NCBI RefSeq assembly: GCF_020905415.1
Contig: NZ_JAJJMP010000001.1
Coordinates: 1,809,501 to 1,873,500 of the forward strand
Source of the DNA: Myroides oncorhynchi
Lineage (GTDB): Bacteria > Bacteroidota > Bacteroidia > Flavobacteriales > Flavobacteriaceae
Direction: 5' to 3'
Length of the DNA stretch: 64,000 nt
This document shows positions 53,695 through 62,920 of this stretch, in pieces. The notes below the pieces were generated by a model, which saw nothing but the letters and a program-made list of their open reading frames with translations, was not told the DNA's origin and did no database searches. Made by a program: the position numbers and the translations under genes. Positions within the stretch are counted from its first letter, which is position 1. The number at the start of each line of letters is the position of its first letter.

Positions 53695-54462
53695 CTAGAT
53701 TGAATCACTGATTTCTCTTGCTTTTAGTAATATATAAGAGCAGACTATATTGTAATTATCATGTTCTACCCAGACTTGTACATTATAGGTTATTTTAGTG
53801 TCTAATAGTTCTTTTATTAAAATTCTAGGTTTTGGTTGAGATAAAACTTTGTCATAATTATCAAGTTCCTCTTGTAGCCTCTCTATAAATTGGTTTGTAT
53901 TTTTGACTAAGGTAGTTTGTACTGCTATTTCAGCTCTTCTTAAGTTGTTTTGAGAGATATTTTTAATTTTGCCATTAGATAGTACTCCATTTGGTATGTA
54001 TACTATATTATTTTGATAGGTCAGTATCTGTGTTGAGAATATATGTATTGTTAGTACTTTACCACTTTCTCCCTGTGCTTCTATAATATCACCTATTTTA
54101 AAAGGTTTAAATAGAATAATCAATACTCCTCCAGCGAAATTGCTTAAAGAACCTTGAAGAGATAGTCCTATAGCCAAACTCATTGCTCCTATGATGGCTA
54201 CGAATGAACTAGTTTGAATCCCAAGTTTAGAGGCAATTATTATAAAAAGGAGTATACGCAACCCCCAAATTAGCACATCTAAAATAAAGCTAGAGAAAGT
54301 AGGGTCTATGTCCTTTTTTAAAAAAATCTTTTTGGCTAACTTTTGCAAGAAGCGAATAAGCCACATTCCTAGTGCTAAAATAATAAGAGAAGTTACTATC
54401 TCTGGTATATAGGCAAAGAAATTTTCAATGTATTTAGTGAGTAAGTTATCTAACTTTTGCAT
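53695..54462 (-). CDS. MscS-type mechanosensitive channel
   Basis: 255 aa. Three membrane helices: about residues 17-36, 60-80 and a pore-lining third helix at about 87-117 with the Gly/Ala pattern AMSLAIGLSLQGSLSNFAGG. A beta domain follows (FKIGDIIEAQGESGKVLTIHIFSTQILTYQNNIVYIPNGVL) and an alpha/beta tail. It releases osmolytes on hypo-osmotic shock. 3 nt after the DUF255 gene, same transcript. The last codons were duplicated by the IS event, but the gene is intact. Confidence 0.94.
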   Translation of the reverse strand: MQKLDNLLTKYIENFFAYIPEIVTSLIILALGMWLIRFLQKLAKKIFLKKDIDPTFSSFILDVLIWGLRILLFIIIASKLGIQTSSFVAIIGAMSLAIGLSLQGSLSNFAGGVLIILFKPFKIGDIIEAQGESGKVLTIHIFSTQILTYQNNIVYIPNGVLSNGKIKNISQNNLRRAEIAVQTTLVKNTNQFIERLQEELDNYDKVLSQPKPRILIKELLDTKITYNVQVWVEHDNYNIVCSYILLKAREISDSI

Positions 54463-54465
54463 AGA

Positions 54466-56469
54466 CTATAAGATGTGATTTTCTAATTCAGAATGATTAG
54501 CACTAGGTGCTTGACATGTTTTGTTTATACAAATATAGTGTAAAGTATCTTCTAGAACTGTGTATTTAGATAGGTAAGGAATTGTTGATTTAGTAGCTAT
54601 GCTAAAGATTAATGATCTTGTATTCATAGAGTGGCGACTAAGTATGTTTTGTTCAACTGCATTTTTTCCAACCCAAGTTAGTTCTAAAGGTTGGTTTAGG
54701 TATAATTGTAACAATAGCCAATGTGAGTATGCAGAAGGATAATCTATTATAGATAAGACTCTTTCTACCATTGAAGTAGCTAGTTCTGTATAGTATTGGT
54801 TCTCATATAATACCCCAAGTTTTATCATGTTCATAGCCATTATAGCATTAGAAGAAGGGATTACGTTGTCTTCGGTTTCTATTGCAGGAGTGATGATATC
54901 TTCTTTTTTATATTGGCTATAGTAGAAGAATTTGCTATTTATATCTAAGAAATGGTCTAGCGAATAATCTAGTATGTTTTTTGCTTCTATTAGAAAGTCT
55001 TGCTCTCCTGTGTGTTCGAAAAGGTTGATTAACGCTTGTATATAAAAAGCATAGTCATCTAAGAAAGCTTCTATTTTAGCTTTGCCATTTTTATAAGTAC
55101 GCAGTAGACCACTTTCTTCATTCCATAAGTTAACGTGTATAAAAGAGTATAGCGCACGTGCTTTATCTAAGTAAGACTTATTATGAGTGGCAGTATACGC
55201 ATCAAGAAGACCTGTGATGTACATAGCATTCCACGAAGTTAAGGTCTTGTCATCTAGTCTAGGCTTGGGACGGTTATCTCTATGTGATTTAAGAGTTTGT
55301 TCCCACTTAGTTTTCTTTTGAGTCAAATCGCTTATAGAGATCTTGTTTTCTTTAGCGATTTGCTCTAGCATAGAAGATTGTATTAATACATAATTACCAT
55401 CTTCCCAATGACCAAAAGGATTGATGTTAAATACAATACTAAATAATTTAAAATCTTCTTTAATAAGCCCTTTTAATTCATCAATAGTCCAAATGTAGTA
55501 AGCTCCTTCTTCTAAAATATTCTGTCTGTCAAGACTATCAGCATCTAAAGCAGAGAAATAACCTCCATCTCCATTAACCCAGTTGTTTTCAATGAACGTG
55601 ATTGTTTTTTCAATAACTTCTTTATACAATATGTTTTTTGTGCGTTTATAAGCATCTGCATATACCGATAGTAATTGAGCGTTGTCATATAACATTTTTT
55701 CAAAGTGGGGAATATGCCATTTGTGATCTACTGAATATCTAGAGAAACCACCTTCTACTGTATCAAACAATCCGCCCCATGCCATTCTTGTTAGCGTTAG
55801 ATCTATATAATCTAGTAAAATCTCATCTTTATGAAGAAAAGCCTTTTTCTGTAGGTAAAGTAGGTTGGTAGGCATCATGAATTTCGGTGCTCTACTATAT
55901 CCACCATATTCCCAATCAAAACTTTTTTTCCAATTGTCTAATTGAATATCGATATTAAAGCGAGTTTCCTCTTGAGTAATTGGAGCTTGACTTAGTAAGC
56001 TAATTCCTTCATTTAATTGATCGGCGAAATCTAATACTGTATCTCTCTTTTCGTTGTAAAGTTTATTTAATTGGGATAAGGAATCTATCCAAGCATCTCT
56101 TCTAAAATAGGTACCACCCCATATCGGTTTGCCATTAGGTAGACATACTACATTAAGAGGCCATCCTCCTTGTTTGGTCATTATTTGAACAGCTTTCATA
56201 TAGAAATTATCTAAATGAGGTAATTCTTCTCTATCTACTTTGATAGAAATAAAATGGTTATTCATAAGGGATGCTACTTCTTCATTTTCAAAACTTTCTT
56301 TCTCCATTACATGGCACCAATGACATGTAGAATAACCAATACTTACAACAATAAGTTTGTCTTGTTGTTGTGCTAGAGTTAGAGTTTCTTGATTCCATGC
56401 TTTCCAATGTATAGGGTTATGAGCATGTTGAAGTAGGTAAGGACTTGTTTCTAAATGTAGTGTATTCAT
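54466..56469 (-). CDS. YyaL-type thioredoxin-domain protein (DUF255)
   Basis: 667 aa from the ATG at 56469 (MNTLHLETSPYLLQHAHNP), the conserved family start; the frame is open 57 nt further up, but that would overlap the promoter. The N-terminal thioredoxin-like domain has YSTCHWCHVMEKESF (CHWC at 49-52). The remainder is an (alpha/alpha)6-barrel of glycosidase type with KFMMPTNLLYL and EKMLYDNAQLLSVYADAY. The human homologue is SPATA20; the bacterial function is unknown. Upstream of mscS in one transcript with a -7 at 56499-56506. Confidence 0.92.
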   Translation of the reverse strand: MNTLHLETSPYLLQHAHNPIHWKAWNQETLTLAQQQDKLIVVSIGYSTCHWCHVMEKESFENEEVASLMNNHFISIKVDREELPHLDNFYMKAVQIMTKQGGWPLNVVCLPNGKPIWGGTYFRRDAWIDSLSQLNKLYNEKRDTVLDFADQLNEGISLLSQAPITQEETRFNIDIQLDNWKKSFDWEYGGYSRAPKFMMPTNLLYLQKKAFLHKDEILLDYIDLTLTRMAWGGLFDTVEGGFSRYSVDHKWHIPHFEKMLYDNAQLLSVYADAYKRTKNILYKEVIEKTITFIENNWVNGDGGYFSALDADSLDRQNILEEGAYYIWTIDELKGLIKEDFKLFSIVFNINPFGHWEDGNYVLIQSSMLEQIAKENKISISDLTQKKTKWEQTLKSHRDNRPKPRLDDKTLTSWNAMYITGLLDAYTATHNKSYLDKARALYSFIHVNLWNEESGLLRTYKNGKAKIEAFLDDYAFYIQALINLFEHTGEQDFLIEAKNILDYSLDHFLDINSKFFYYSQYKKEDIITPAIETEDNVIPSSNAIMAMNMIKLGVLYENQYYTELATSMVERVLSIIDYPSAYSHWLLLQLYLNQPLELTWVGKNAVEQNILSRHSMNTRSLIFSIATKSTIPYLSKYTVLEDTLHYICINKTCQAPSANHSELENHIL

Positions 56470-56498
56470 AATCAGCTTTGATTGTTCAAATTCTCTAA

Positions 56499-56506
56499 CA
56501 AAAGTA
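56499..56506 (-). promoter_or_regulatory. -7 element of the DUF255-mscS promoter
   Basis: TACTTTTG on the minus strand, a perfect TAnnTTTG, 29 nt upstream of the ATG at 56469. Its position supports that start. Confidence 0.55.
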
Positions 56507-56619
56507 CTGAAAATGTGGATTATCACTATAAAGAATAATTACTATTAATAACGTTAAGTTAACATGGGTCTTGATTTTTATAACCAATTTTGCACCACAC
56601 TTAATTTAAATATAATATA

Positions 56620-58899
56620 ATGGAACAGATTTTTATTGTAATGCTGATAGCTCTTGGGGTATTGGCAATTATCGATTTAACTGTTGGGGTAAGTAATGAT
56701 GCTGTTAACTTTCTGAATTCTGCCCTAGGTTCTAAAGCAGTTACCTTTAGAACGATTATGATTGTAGCTTCGCTTGGTATTTTAGTAGGAGCACTTTTTT
56801 CAGGAGGAATGATGGAGATAGCCAGAAGTGGTATTTTTGTGCCTAGTATGTTCTCCTTTAATGATGTAATGGTCATATTTCTGGCAGTAATGATTACAGA
56901 TGTACTATTGCTAGATGTTTTTAATTCTCTAGGATTACCAACATCAACGACAGTTTCTATCGTTTTCGAATTATTAGGAGCAGCAGTATGTTTAGGAATA
57001 GTAAAACTGATGGCTAATAATGAGAGTATTGCGTTATTACCTAATTATATTAATACAGAAAAAGCCACAGAGATTGTCGTCAGTATATTGCTTTCAGTTA
57101 TTCTCTCGTTCACACTAGGTACACTTGTACAGTATGTGTCTAGGTTAATTTTTACATTTCAAGTAGAACAGAAATTAAGATACTTCGGAGCTATATTCGG
57201 TGGTGTAGCTATTACAGCTATTACGTTCTTTATTCTTGTAAAAGGATTAAAAGGCGCTAGCTTTATCACTAAAGAGACTAGCTTATGGATAGGGAGTAAT
57301 CAGTTGACAATTATCGGAATAAGTTTAGTGTTCTGGACTTTATTCTCACAATTCTTGATGAGTATATTTAAGTTAAATATACTTAGAGTAATTATCGTAA
57401 TTGGAACCTTTGCTTTGGCGTTAGCATTTGCTGGTAATGACTTAGTTAACTTTATAGGAGTACCTATTGCAGCATTTCAGTCATTTGAGTTTTTTATGGC
57501 ATCAGGACAATCTCCTGATACATATATGATGGGGAAATTAGCAGAAGAGAATGTGGTAGCCCCTTTTTATTTCTTACTAATCGCTGGTGTAGTGATGGTA
57601 TACACTTTATGGACATCTAAAAAGGCGAAGAATGTTATTGAGACAGAGATGAGCTTGGCTAGACAAGATACTGGTACTACAGAAGAGAAGTTTTCTCCTA
57701 ATATCTTATCTAAAGTTGTTGTTAGAGGTATGGTATTGATAGGTATGGGAGTTAATTATTTCTTACCTCAATCTCTACAATTGAAAATGGATAAGCGTTT
57801 TGAACTTCCTAAGAAGACAAAAAACACCGCTAAGAAGGATGAGCCAGCCTTTGATATGGTACGCGCATCAGTTAACCTAATTGTGGCGAGTATATTGATT
57901 TCTATAGGTACATCTATGAAATTGCCATTATCTACTACTTATGTTACTTTTATGGTGGCTATGGGTACATCGTTTGCTGATAGAGCATGGGATAGGGATT
58001 CGGCAGTATATCGCGTAGCAGGAGTGTTTAATGTGATTGGAGGTTGGTTTATAACAGCTATTGTAGCTTTTATAGCTTCCTTTATTATTGCTTATGTGTT
58101 AAAAATAGGAGAGATATACGCTTTAGTAGGTATGTTGATTTTAGTGGGGATATTACTTTATAGAAGTAATAAATCTTATGTAAAAAAGTATAAAGAGAAA
58201 GAAGATAAAGAAGCGAAACTTGATAAGGTAGATATTATGACTATTCAAGGTGTAGCGTCAGAGAGCTCTGCTCAGGTAGCGTCAGTAATCACTAAAGCGA
58301 ATGAATTGTTCACTGTAGTTGTGGATGGTGTAGCTCTACAAGATATTACAAATCTTAAGAAGAGTAAAAAACAGCTAAAAAAACTAGAGAAGGAAGTAGA
58401 TGATCTAAGAGGAAATGTGTATTTCTTTATTAAGAATCTGGATGAAACATCTGTGGAAGCAAGTAAATTCTATGTATTGACTTTAGGGTATTTGCAGGAT
58501 ATGATAAAAGCAATCAACTTTATCGCACAGAATAGTTATGCTCACGTAGATAATAATCATAAGAAACTAAAGTTTAATCAGATTAGAGATCTTAAGCTAA
58601 TTGACAAGAAGCTTCAACTATTGTTTGATAAAATAGTAATTCTATTCACAGAGGAAAAATTCTCTCAGATAGATGAAATATTAAGTGAAAAGGACGATTT
58701 AATAGCTACGGTAGATAAGTTAATCCAAAAACAGATTATCCGTATCCGTACTACTGAAACGAGTCCAAAGAATAGTAAATTATACTTCTCTATTCTTTTT
58801 GAAACCGATGATTTAATCAAGTCAACAATTGGATTGTTAGAGTTGTTTAAAGATTTCGAGACAGATGTAAAGAGGAAATCATTCATCAGAATGAACTAA
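56620..58899 (+). CDS. PiT-family inorganic phosphate transporter with C-terminal PhoU-like domain
   Basis: 759 aa, far longer than the usual PitA of about 500 aa. The membrane part (residues 1-530) has the two PiT repeats: GVSNDAVNFLNSALGSKAVTF near the start and AFAGNDLVNFIGVPIAAFQS in the second half; both GxxNDAxN-type motifs are present. The extra part (about 540-759) is soluble and helical (coiled-coil KKSKKQLKKLEKEVDDLRG; FYVLTLGYLQDMIKAINFIAQ) and looks like a fused PhoU-type domain. Metal-phosphate/H+ symport is expected. Divergent from the DUF255 gene. Confidence 0.9.
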   Translation: MEQIFIVMLIALGVLAIIDLTVGVSNDAVNFLNSALGSKAVTFRTIMIVASLGILVGALFSGGMMEIARSGIFVPSMFSFNDVMVIFLAVMITDVLLLDVFNSLGLPTSTTVSIVFELLGAAVCLGIVKLMANNESIALLPNYINTEKATEIVVSILLSVILSFTLGTLVQYVSRLIFTFQVEQKLRYFGAIFGGVAITAITFFILVKGLKGASFITKETSLWIGSNQLTIIGISLVFWTLFSQFLMSIFKLNILRVIIVIGTFALALAFAGNDLVNFIGVPIAAFQSFEFFMASGQSPDTYMMGKLAEENVVAPFYFLLIAGVVMVYTLWTSKKAKNVIETEMSLARQDTGTTEEKFSPNILSKVVVRGMVLIGMGVNYFLPQSLQLKMDKRFELPKKTKNTAKKDEPAFDMVRASVNLIVASILISIGTSMKLPLSTTYVTFMVAMGTSFADRAWDRDSAVYRVAGVFNVIGGWFITAIVAFIASFIIAYVLKIGEIYALVGMLILVGILLYRSNKSYVKKYKEKEDKEAKLDKVDIMTIQGVASESSAQVASVITKANELFTVVVDGVALQDITNLKKSKKQLKKLEKEVDDLRGNVYFFIKNLDETSVEASKFYVLTLGYLQDMIKAINFIAQNSYAHVDNNHKKLKFNQIRDLKLIDKKLQLLFDKIVILFTEEKFSQIDEILSEKDDLIATVDKLIQKQIIRIRTTETSPKNSKLYFSILFETDDLIKSTIGLLELFKDFETDVKRKSFIRMN

Positions 58900-58923
58900 T
58901 CTATATTTAATTTAAGTGAAGAG

Positions 58924-58950
58924 AAGGGGATACGAGAGTAGCCCCTTTTC
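58924..58950 (+). terminator. terminator after the phosphate transporter
   Basis: AAGGGGATAC pairs with GTAGCCCCTT (one mismatch), GAGA loop, then a short T-rich tail. 25 nt past the stop. Confidence 0.75.
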
Positions 58951-58982
58951 GTCATTTTAGCGATATCTTCAGATATTGTGAT

Positions 58983-59028
58983 ACACCCTTTGCCCATCCT
59001 CTTTTACAGGGAGATGAGCAAGGGGTGT
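58983..59028. other. unassigned 16-bp stem-loop in a 380-bp gap
   Basis: ACACCCTTTGCCCATC (58983-58998) faces GATGAGCAAGGGGTGT (59013-59028), with 14 of 16 pairs perfect and one wobble, and a 14-nt loop. It has no T-run and is GC-richer than its surroundings. The rest of the gap (59029-59225) shows nothing recognisable. Confidence 0.55.
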
Positions 59029-59225
59029 TCTTCGTTAATGTACTGATTCGTTAGTAGATGTTTAGAATTTATTACTAAACTTTCCTCTTTAAGACAAGGT
59101 GAAGATCACCTGAACAATGCTTCGATAAAAGACTTCTTCTACGTAGTAATCTTAAAGGAATGTTGTAGAGATGTTGAAGGATTTAGAAAAATTGGTTCGT
59201 AATTATAAGGGTATGACATAAAACT

Positions 59226-59254
59226 AAAAAAGGCAGAACATCACTGTCCTGCCT
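59226..59254 (-). terminator. intrinsic terminator of the Nfu gene
   Basis: AGGCAG (59231-59236) pairs with CTGCCT (59249-59254), followed on the minus strand by T (59226-59230). 27 nt past the stop. Confidence 0.85.
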
Positions 59255-59280
59255 CATTTTTATTTCAATTTCTGAAGTTA

Positions 59281-60180
59281 TTATCCGTTAGATGCTTCTA
59301 CGATAATAGCTTCATCATTAAGCATATGTCTTAACATTCCCTCTATACCGTTCTTAAGTGTGAAGGTAGAAGAAGGACATCCGCTACAAGCACCTTGTAA
59401 TAGTACATAAACGATGTTCGTGTCCTGGTCATATTTCTGAAAGGCGATATTACCACCATCTGCTTGTACAGCAGGTTTCACATTTTCTTCTAAGATATTA
59501 ATGATTCGTTGAGACTTTTCATCTAATGTATCAAAGTGCTTATCTGCTTCTTCTTCGATAGCTTTAGCATCTGAGATTAAAGATTCATCTACCGCTAGGT
59601 TCCCGTTTTCTAAGAATTCTTTTATAAATCCACGAGTAACGTTAATTAGTTGATCCCATTCGAAAGAATCGTACTTAGAAATAGAAACATAGTTTTCGTC
59701 AATGAAAATCTCTTTAACGAAAGATTGTTTAAATAGTTCTTTAGCAAGAGGAGATGCGCTAGCTTCATCAATATTTTTAAACTCTACACCTTTTTTTGTT
59801 AATAATTTATTAGCAACGAATTTAATTACTGAAGGATTTGGAGTAGATTCAGCATAAATAGTAATTGGTTGCTTTTTTATTTCTTTTTTAGAATCTATTA
59901 GGATTTTCTTACCTTTAGCCAAGAAAAGGTCTATTTGGTCAGCAACAGTCTCTTTTACTTCATCCCACTCGACAATTGAAAATTTTTCGATGGCAATGAA
60001 ATTATTTGAGATATAAACCGTTTTAACAAAAGGAAGATAGAATAATTCCTTTGCTAAAGGCGATTCTGCAGTTTCATCTATGTTTTTGAACTCGTAGTTT
60101 TCACCTTTAGTTATAAAATCTGGTAAAACAAATTTTATAATTGTTGGGTTTGACGTATTTTGAATTTGTATTTTTGACAT
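59281..60180 (-). CDS. Nfu-type iron-sulfur scaffold with duplicated N-terminal domain
   Basis: 299 aa. Two Nfu N-terminal domains lie in tandem (about residues 8-95 and 105-195); each has NP(T/S)(I/V)IKFV, EFKNIDE, SPLAKELF and a FV-strand. They are followed by a C-terminal NifU domain with the cluster-binding CxxC (Cys265, Cys268 in GACSGCPSST). It probably carries and transfers Fe-S clusters to clients such as the many Fe-S enzymes in this region. Two N-terminal domains instead of one is unusual across bacteria but seems common in Flavobacteriia. Monocistronic. Confidence 0.92.
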   Translation of the reverse strand: MSKIQIQNTSNPTIIKFVLPDFITKGENYEFKNIDETAESPLAKELFYLPFVKTVYISNNFIAIEKFSIVEWDEVKETVADQIDLFLAKGKKILIDSKKEIKKQPITIYAESTPNPSVIKFVANKLLTKKGVEFKNIDEASASPLAKELFKQSFVKEIFIDENYVSISKYDSFEWDQLINVTRGFIKEFLENGNLAVDESLISDAKAIEEEADKHFDTLDEKSQRIINILEENVKPAVQADGGNIAFQKYDQDTNIVYVLLQGACSGCPSSTFTLKNGIEGMLRHMLNDEAIIVEASNG

Positions 60181-60197
60181 GTTAATTTAAGTTTTTT

Positions 60198-60205
60198 CAA
60201 AATTA
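60198..60205 (-). promoter_or_regulatory. -7 element of the Nfu gene
   Basis: TAATTTTG on the minus strand, a perfect TAnnTTTG, 17 nt upstream of the ATG at 60180. Confidence 0.55.
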
Positions 60206-60294
60206 GCAAAGAAAAATGCTAAGCGTCACGAAGATAGGATTTTTAAACAATTAATTAACATTAGTAAGCACTAACAATTTAATATAGCGATAAA

Positions 60295-62913
60295 ATGGGC
60301 AAAAGAATATGGCTTTCATTATTTGTACTTTCTGGTATTCTATCAGTAGGAGCCGTGGTAGGAAGTACAAACCCTTTCGAGTATTTGAAAAGTAAAGCGA
60401 TAGCTGAGGTTCAGAATGATCAAGATGAGCCAAAACCTGAGGTGAAGTTAGGTACTCCTTATAATATAGAACAAGCTCTTCCTACAGAAGATGTGTCGGA
60501 AAACTTTAGAGTGTTCTTAGGGGAAGCTATTAAGGATAGAAATACAGGGAACATCATAGATGCTGAAGGTAATGCTATCATACCAGTGGGCTATATTTAT
60601 AGTTTTCATAATACACAAGACGATGCTGATCGTGGGGCAAATAAGTTAGGGGAAATATTATCTATAACTAAGTTTAACTCTGCTACTGCTCCTTTGACTA
60701 AGTTTTTAAGAAGACAGTCTGTGGTAGATGGGAAGGTTACTATAACTTCTTTTTTGATTAAAGTAAAGCCTGAACCTGCGACGTTAAATGATAGAATAAC
60801 AGGTCGTCCTGATCAGTATAAATCCGCTGAGAAGGATGGTAATGCTACATTTGTTTTAACACAAGATAGAAACCAATTGTATTATGGTAACTCAAATACA
60901 GAGCTATTTAAAGTAAATGGTGCTAGTAAAACAAAATTAACAGATGCTGAGATAGATAATTTTATTACAAATAAGAATCAACTAATCGAAGCGAAGATTA
61001 CACTTGATGGAGTAACTGCTGTACGTCAGTTTACATTATATATAGAGACTTTAAAGGTTAGTGGTGCTAATCCTGTCTTAGAGTCAGTTGAGACAAGAAG
61101 TGATAAAGACAATAGATACGGAAACTATGATTTAAAGAAAGCTATTCCTGGTTTATTAGCTGCTGGTGAGAATCCTGAGTATTATACAATTGCTTTTCAC
61201 AAGACTGCTTATGATGCACAGAAAAATGAGAATCCAATAGATATCTCTAAGCCTTATGAAGGAGCTCATGGAACGGATGTCACTACTCGTATTTCCTATA
61301 AATTAGCTAAATCAGCTAATCCAATAGTTACTACAAGTCAAAAAGTAGTGTTTAAAGTAATTGATAAACCTATTATACCAGCTCTAGACAATGTGAGTTA
61401 CTGTGATAGTAAGATTGCTTCTTATAGTCTAACTATTGATGGACAAACCAAAGTTATTGCGGATGGACGTACCATAGCAACTGATGAAGAAATAGCTAAA
61501 CCTGATTTTGATCCTAAAGGAAAGTTCTCTATAGGATATTTTAATTCTGAGGAAGATGCGATTGCGAATACCAATAAAATAGTAGGAGTAGAAGTTACTG
61601 TAAAGTTAAATGAAACACGTAAGATATGGGTTCGTTTAACTAATCTGGAAGATAAGAATTTTAATACTGCATTTTTCTATGCATCTTTAGGGTATGATAA
61701 TTTAAAGACAGCTGATGTGGCTAGTCGTACTTTTCATTATTGTCAAATAGAAAATAGCACTGGAGAATCAACAGTAAATCTAAGAAGAGATGAGAGTATA
61801 CTTAAAGGAAAGTCTTCTTTTACTAATATTCCTGATCTAAATCCAACAGATAAAATAATGACTGTTTATTATGAAGATGAAGATGATGCAAAAGCAGATG
61901 TCAATCGTATGCCAGAAAGTAAGGTAACTGCATATCCTATAAAAATGGGTGAGATAAAAGGACCTATCTATGCTAGGGTTATTATGACCGAAGGTTTTGA
62001 TTGTAAAGCAGATAATTATACGTCTTTTAAAATATCTTTGGGTGTAGAATTAGCTATAGATTATTTACCTAAAGAAAGTACTCAGCAGTTGTGTATTAAT
62101 ACAAATACAAACGAAATAGCCCCTGTATTATTAAGTGTAGAAAATAAAGATGTAAAGAATAGAGCAATTGTTATTACATGGGAATATGAAGTAAGTAGAG
62201 AGAATGGATGGATATTTTATCAAACAGTACCAGGTAGTGGAAATCAGACTTCTATACAAATAGATAAACCTGGTAACTATAGAGCTATTGCAAGTTTTGT
62301 AGAGCCGCCTTATGATGGGTTAGAATCGTGTTCGGCTAAGACTATAGTGTGGACAGTGAAGGCTCCTCCAGTGGCTGTTGTAGAAGGAGCTGATCAGACG
62401 GGGATGATTAATAGTATGGAGATAGACGAAAAAGGTGAAACGATGGTTCGTCTAGGAGTGTTAGATGGTGGTACAAGTCCTATAACAGATGGCTATGAGT
62501 TTGCTATTGACAATAGTGCATTTCAATTATCTAGTCAGTTTTATAATGTGCCTATTGGAGACCATGTGGCTTATGTAAGAAATGTGAAAACAGGATGTTC
62601 TTCATCAGTTAAATTCTCAGTATTTGGATATCCAAAGTATTTTACTCCTAATGGGGATGGTTATAATGATACATGGAATATTCCTGGATTAAAAGGGCAT
62701 AATGAAGCTCGTATCTATATTTATGATCGTTCAGGAAGATTATTAAAACAGTTAAGCCCACATACAGAAGGATGGGATGGAACATGGAATGAAAAACAAA
62801 TGCCATCTACTGACTACTGGTTTACAGTGGAGTTTGTAAATGATTATAAAACTACTGATGAAAGAAACGGACGTAAAGTCACTTATAAAGGACACTTTTC
62901 TTTAAAAAGATAA
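60295..62913 (+). CDS. T9SS-secreted protein with type-B gliding-motility C-terminal domain
   Basis: 872 aa. Signal peptide about residues 1-22, then several repeated Ig-like/beta-sandwich segments (for example EIAKPDFDPKGKFSIGYFNSEEDA and TDKIMTVYYEDEDDAKAD, which resemble each other). The C-terminus (about 780-872) is the type-B T9SS sorting domain (gliding motility-associated CTD): YFTPNGDGYNDTWNIPG, ARIYIYDRSGRLL, GWDGTWNEKQMPSTDYWF. It is probably exported through SprA and held at the surface or released. The partner SprF-like gene is 7 nt downstream. The ligand of the adhesin-like part is unknown. Confidence 0.93.
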   Translation: MGKRIWLSLFVLSGILSVGAVVGSTNPFEYLKSKAIAEVQNDQDEPKPEVKLGTPYNIEQALPTEDVSENFRVFLGEAIKDRNTGNIIDAEGNAIIPVGYIYSFHNTQDDADRGANKLGEILSITKFNSATAPLTKFLRRQSVVDGKVTITSFLIKVKPEPATLNDRITGRPDQYKSAEKDGNATFVLTQDRNQLYYGNSNTELFKVNGASKTKLTDAEIDNFITNKNQLIEAKITLDGVTAVRQFTLYIETLKVSGANPVLESVETRSDKDNRYGNYDLKKAIPGLLAAGENPEYYTIAFHKTAYDAQKNENPIDISKPYEGAHGTDVTTRISYKLAKSANPIVTTSQKVVFKVIDKPIIPALDNVSYCDSKIASYSLTIDGQTKVIADGRTIATDEEIAKPDFDPKGKFSIGYFNSEEDAIANTNKIVGVEVTVKLNETRKIWVRLTNLEDKNFNTAFFYASLGYDNLKTADVASRTFHYCQIENSTGESTVNLRRDESILKGKSSFTNIPDLNPTDKIMTVYYEDEDDAKADVNRMPESKVTAYPIKMGEIKGPIYARVIMTEGFDCKADNYTSFKISLGVELAIDYLPKESTQQLCINTNTNEIAPVLLSVENKDVKNRAIVITWEYEVSRENGWIFYQTVPGSGNQTSIQIDKPGNYRAIASFVEPPYDGLESCSAKTIVWTVKAPPVAVVEGADQTGMINSMEIDEKGETMVRLGVLDGGTSPITDGYEFAIDNSAFQLSSQFYNVPIGDHVAYVRNVKTGCSSSVKFSVFGYPKYFTPNGDGYNDTWNIPGLKGHNEARIYIYDRSGRLLKQLSPHTEGWDGTWNEKQMPSTDYWFTVEFVNDYKTTDERNGRKVTYKGHFSLKR

Positions 62914-62920
62914 TTAAGTT

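Larger units (their letters stand above)
53033..53701 (+). repeat. 669-bp direct repeat right of the IS (target duplication, copy 2)
   Basis: Second copy of the 669-bp segment, beginning directly after the IS right end (CAAGTCAGG) and continuing into the native mscS coding end at 53702. Left flank is the IS, so the tsaB part lacks its 5' half. Confidence 0.93.

Noticed and set aside
58983..59028. Terminator for the phosphate transporter
   Set aside because: No T-run on either strand, and a better terminator lies immediately after the gene at 58924-58950.
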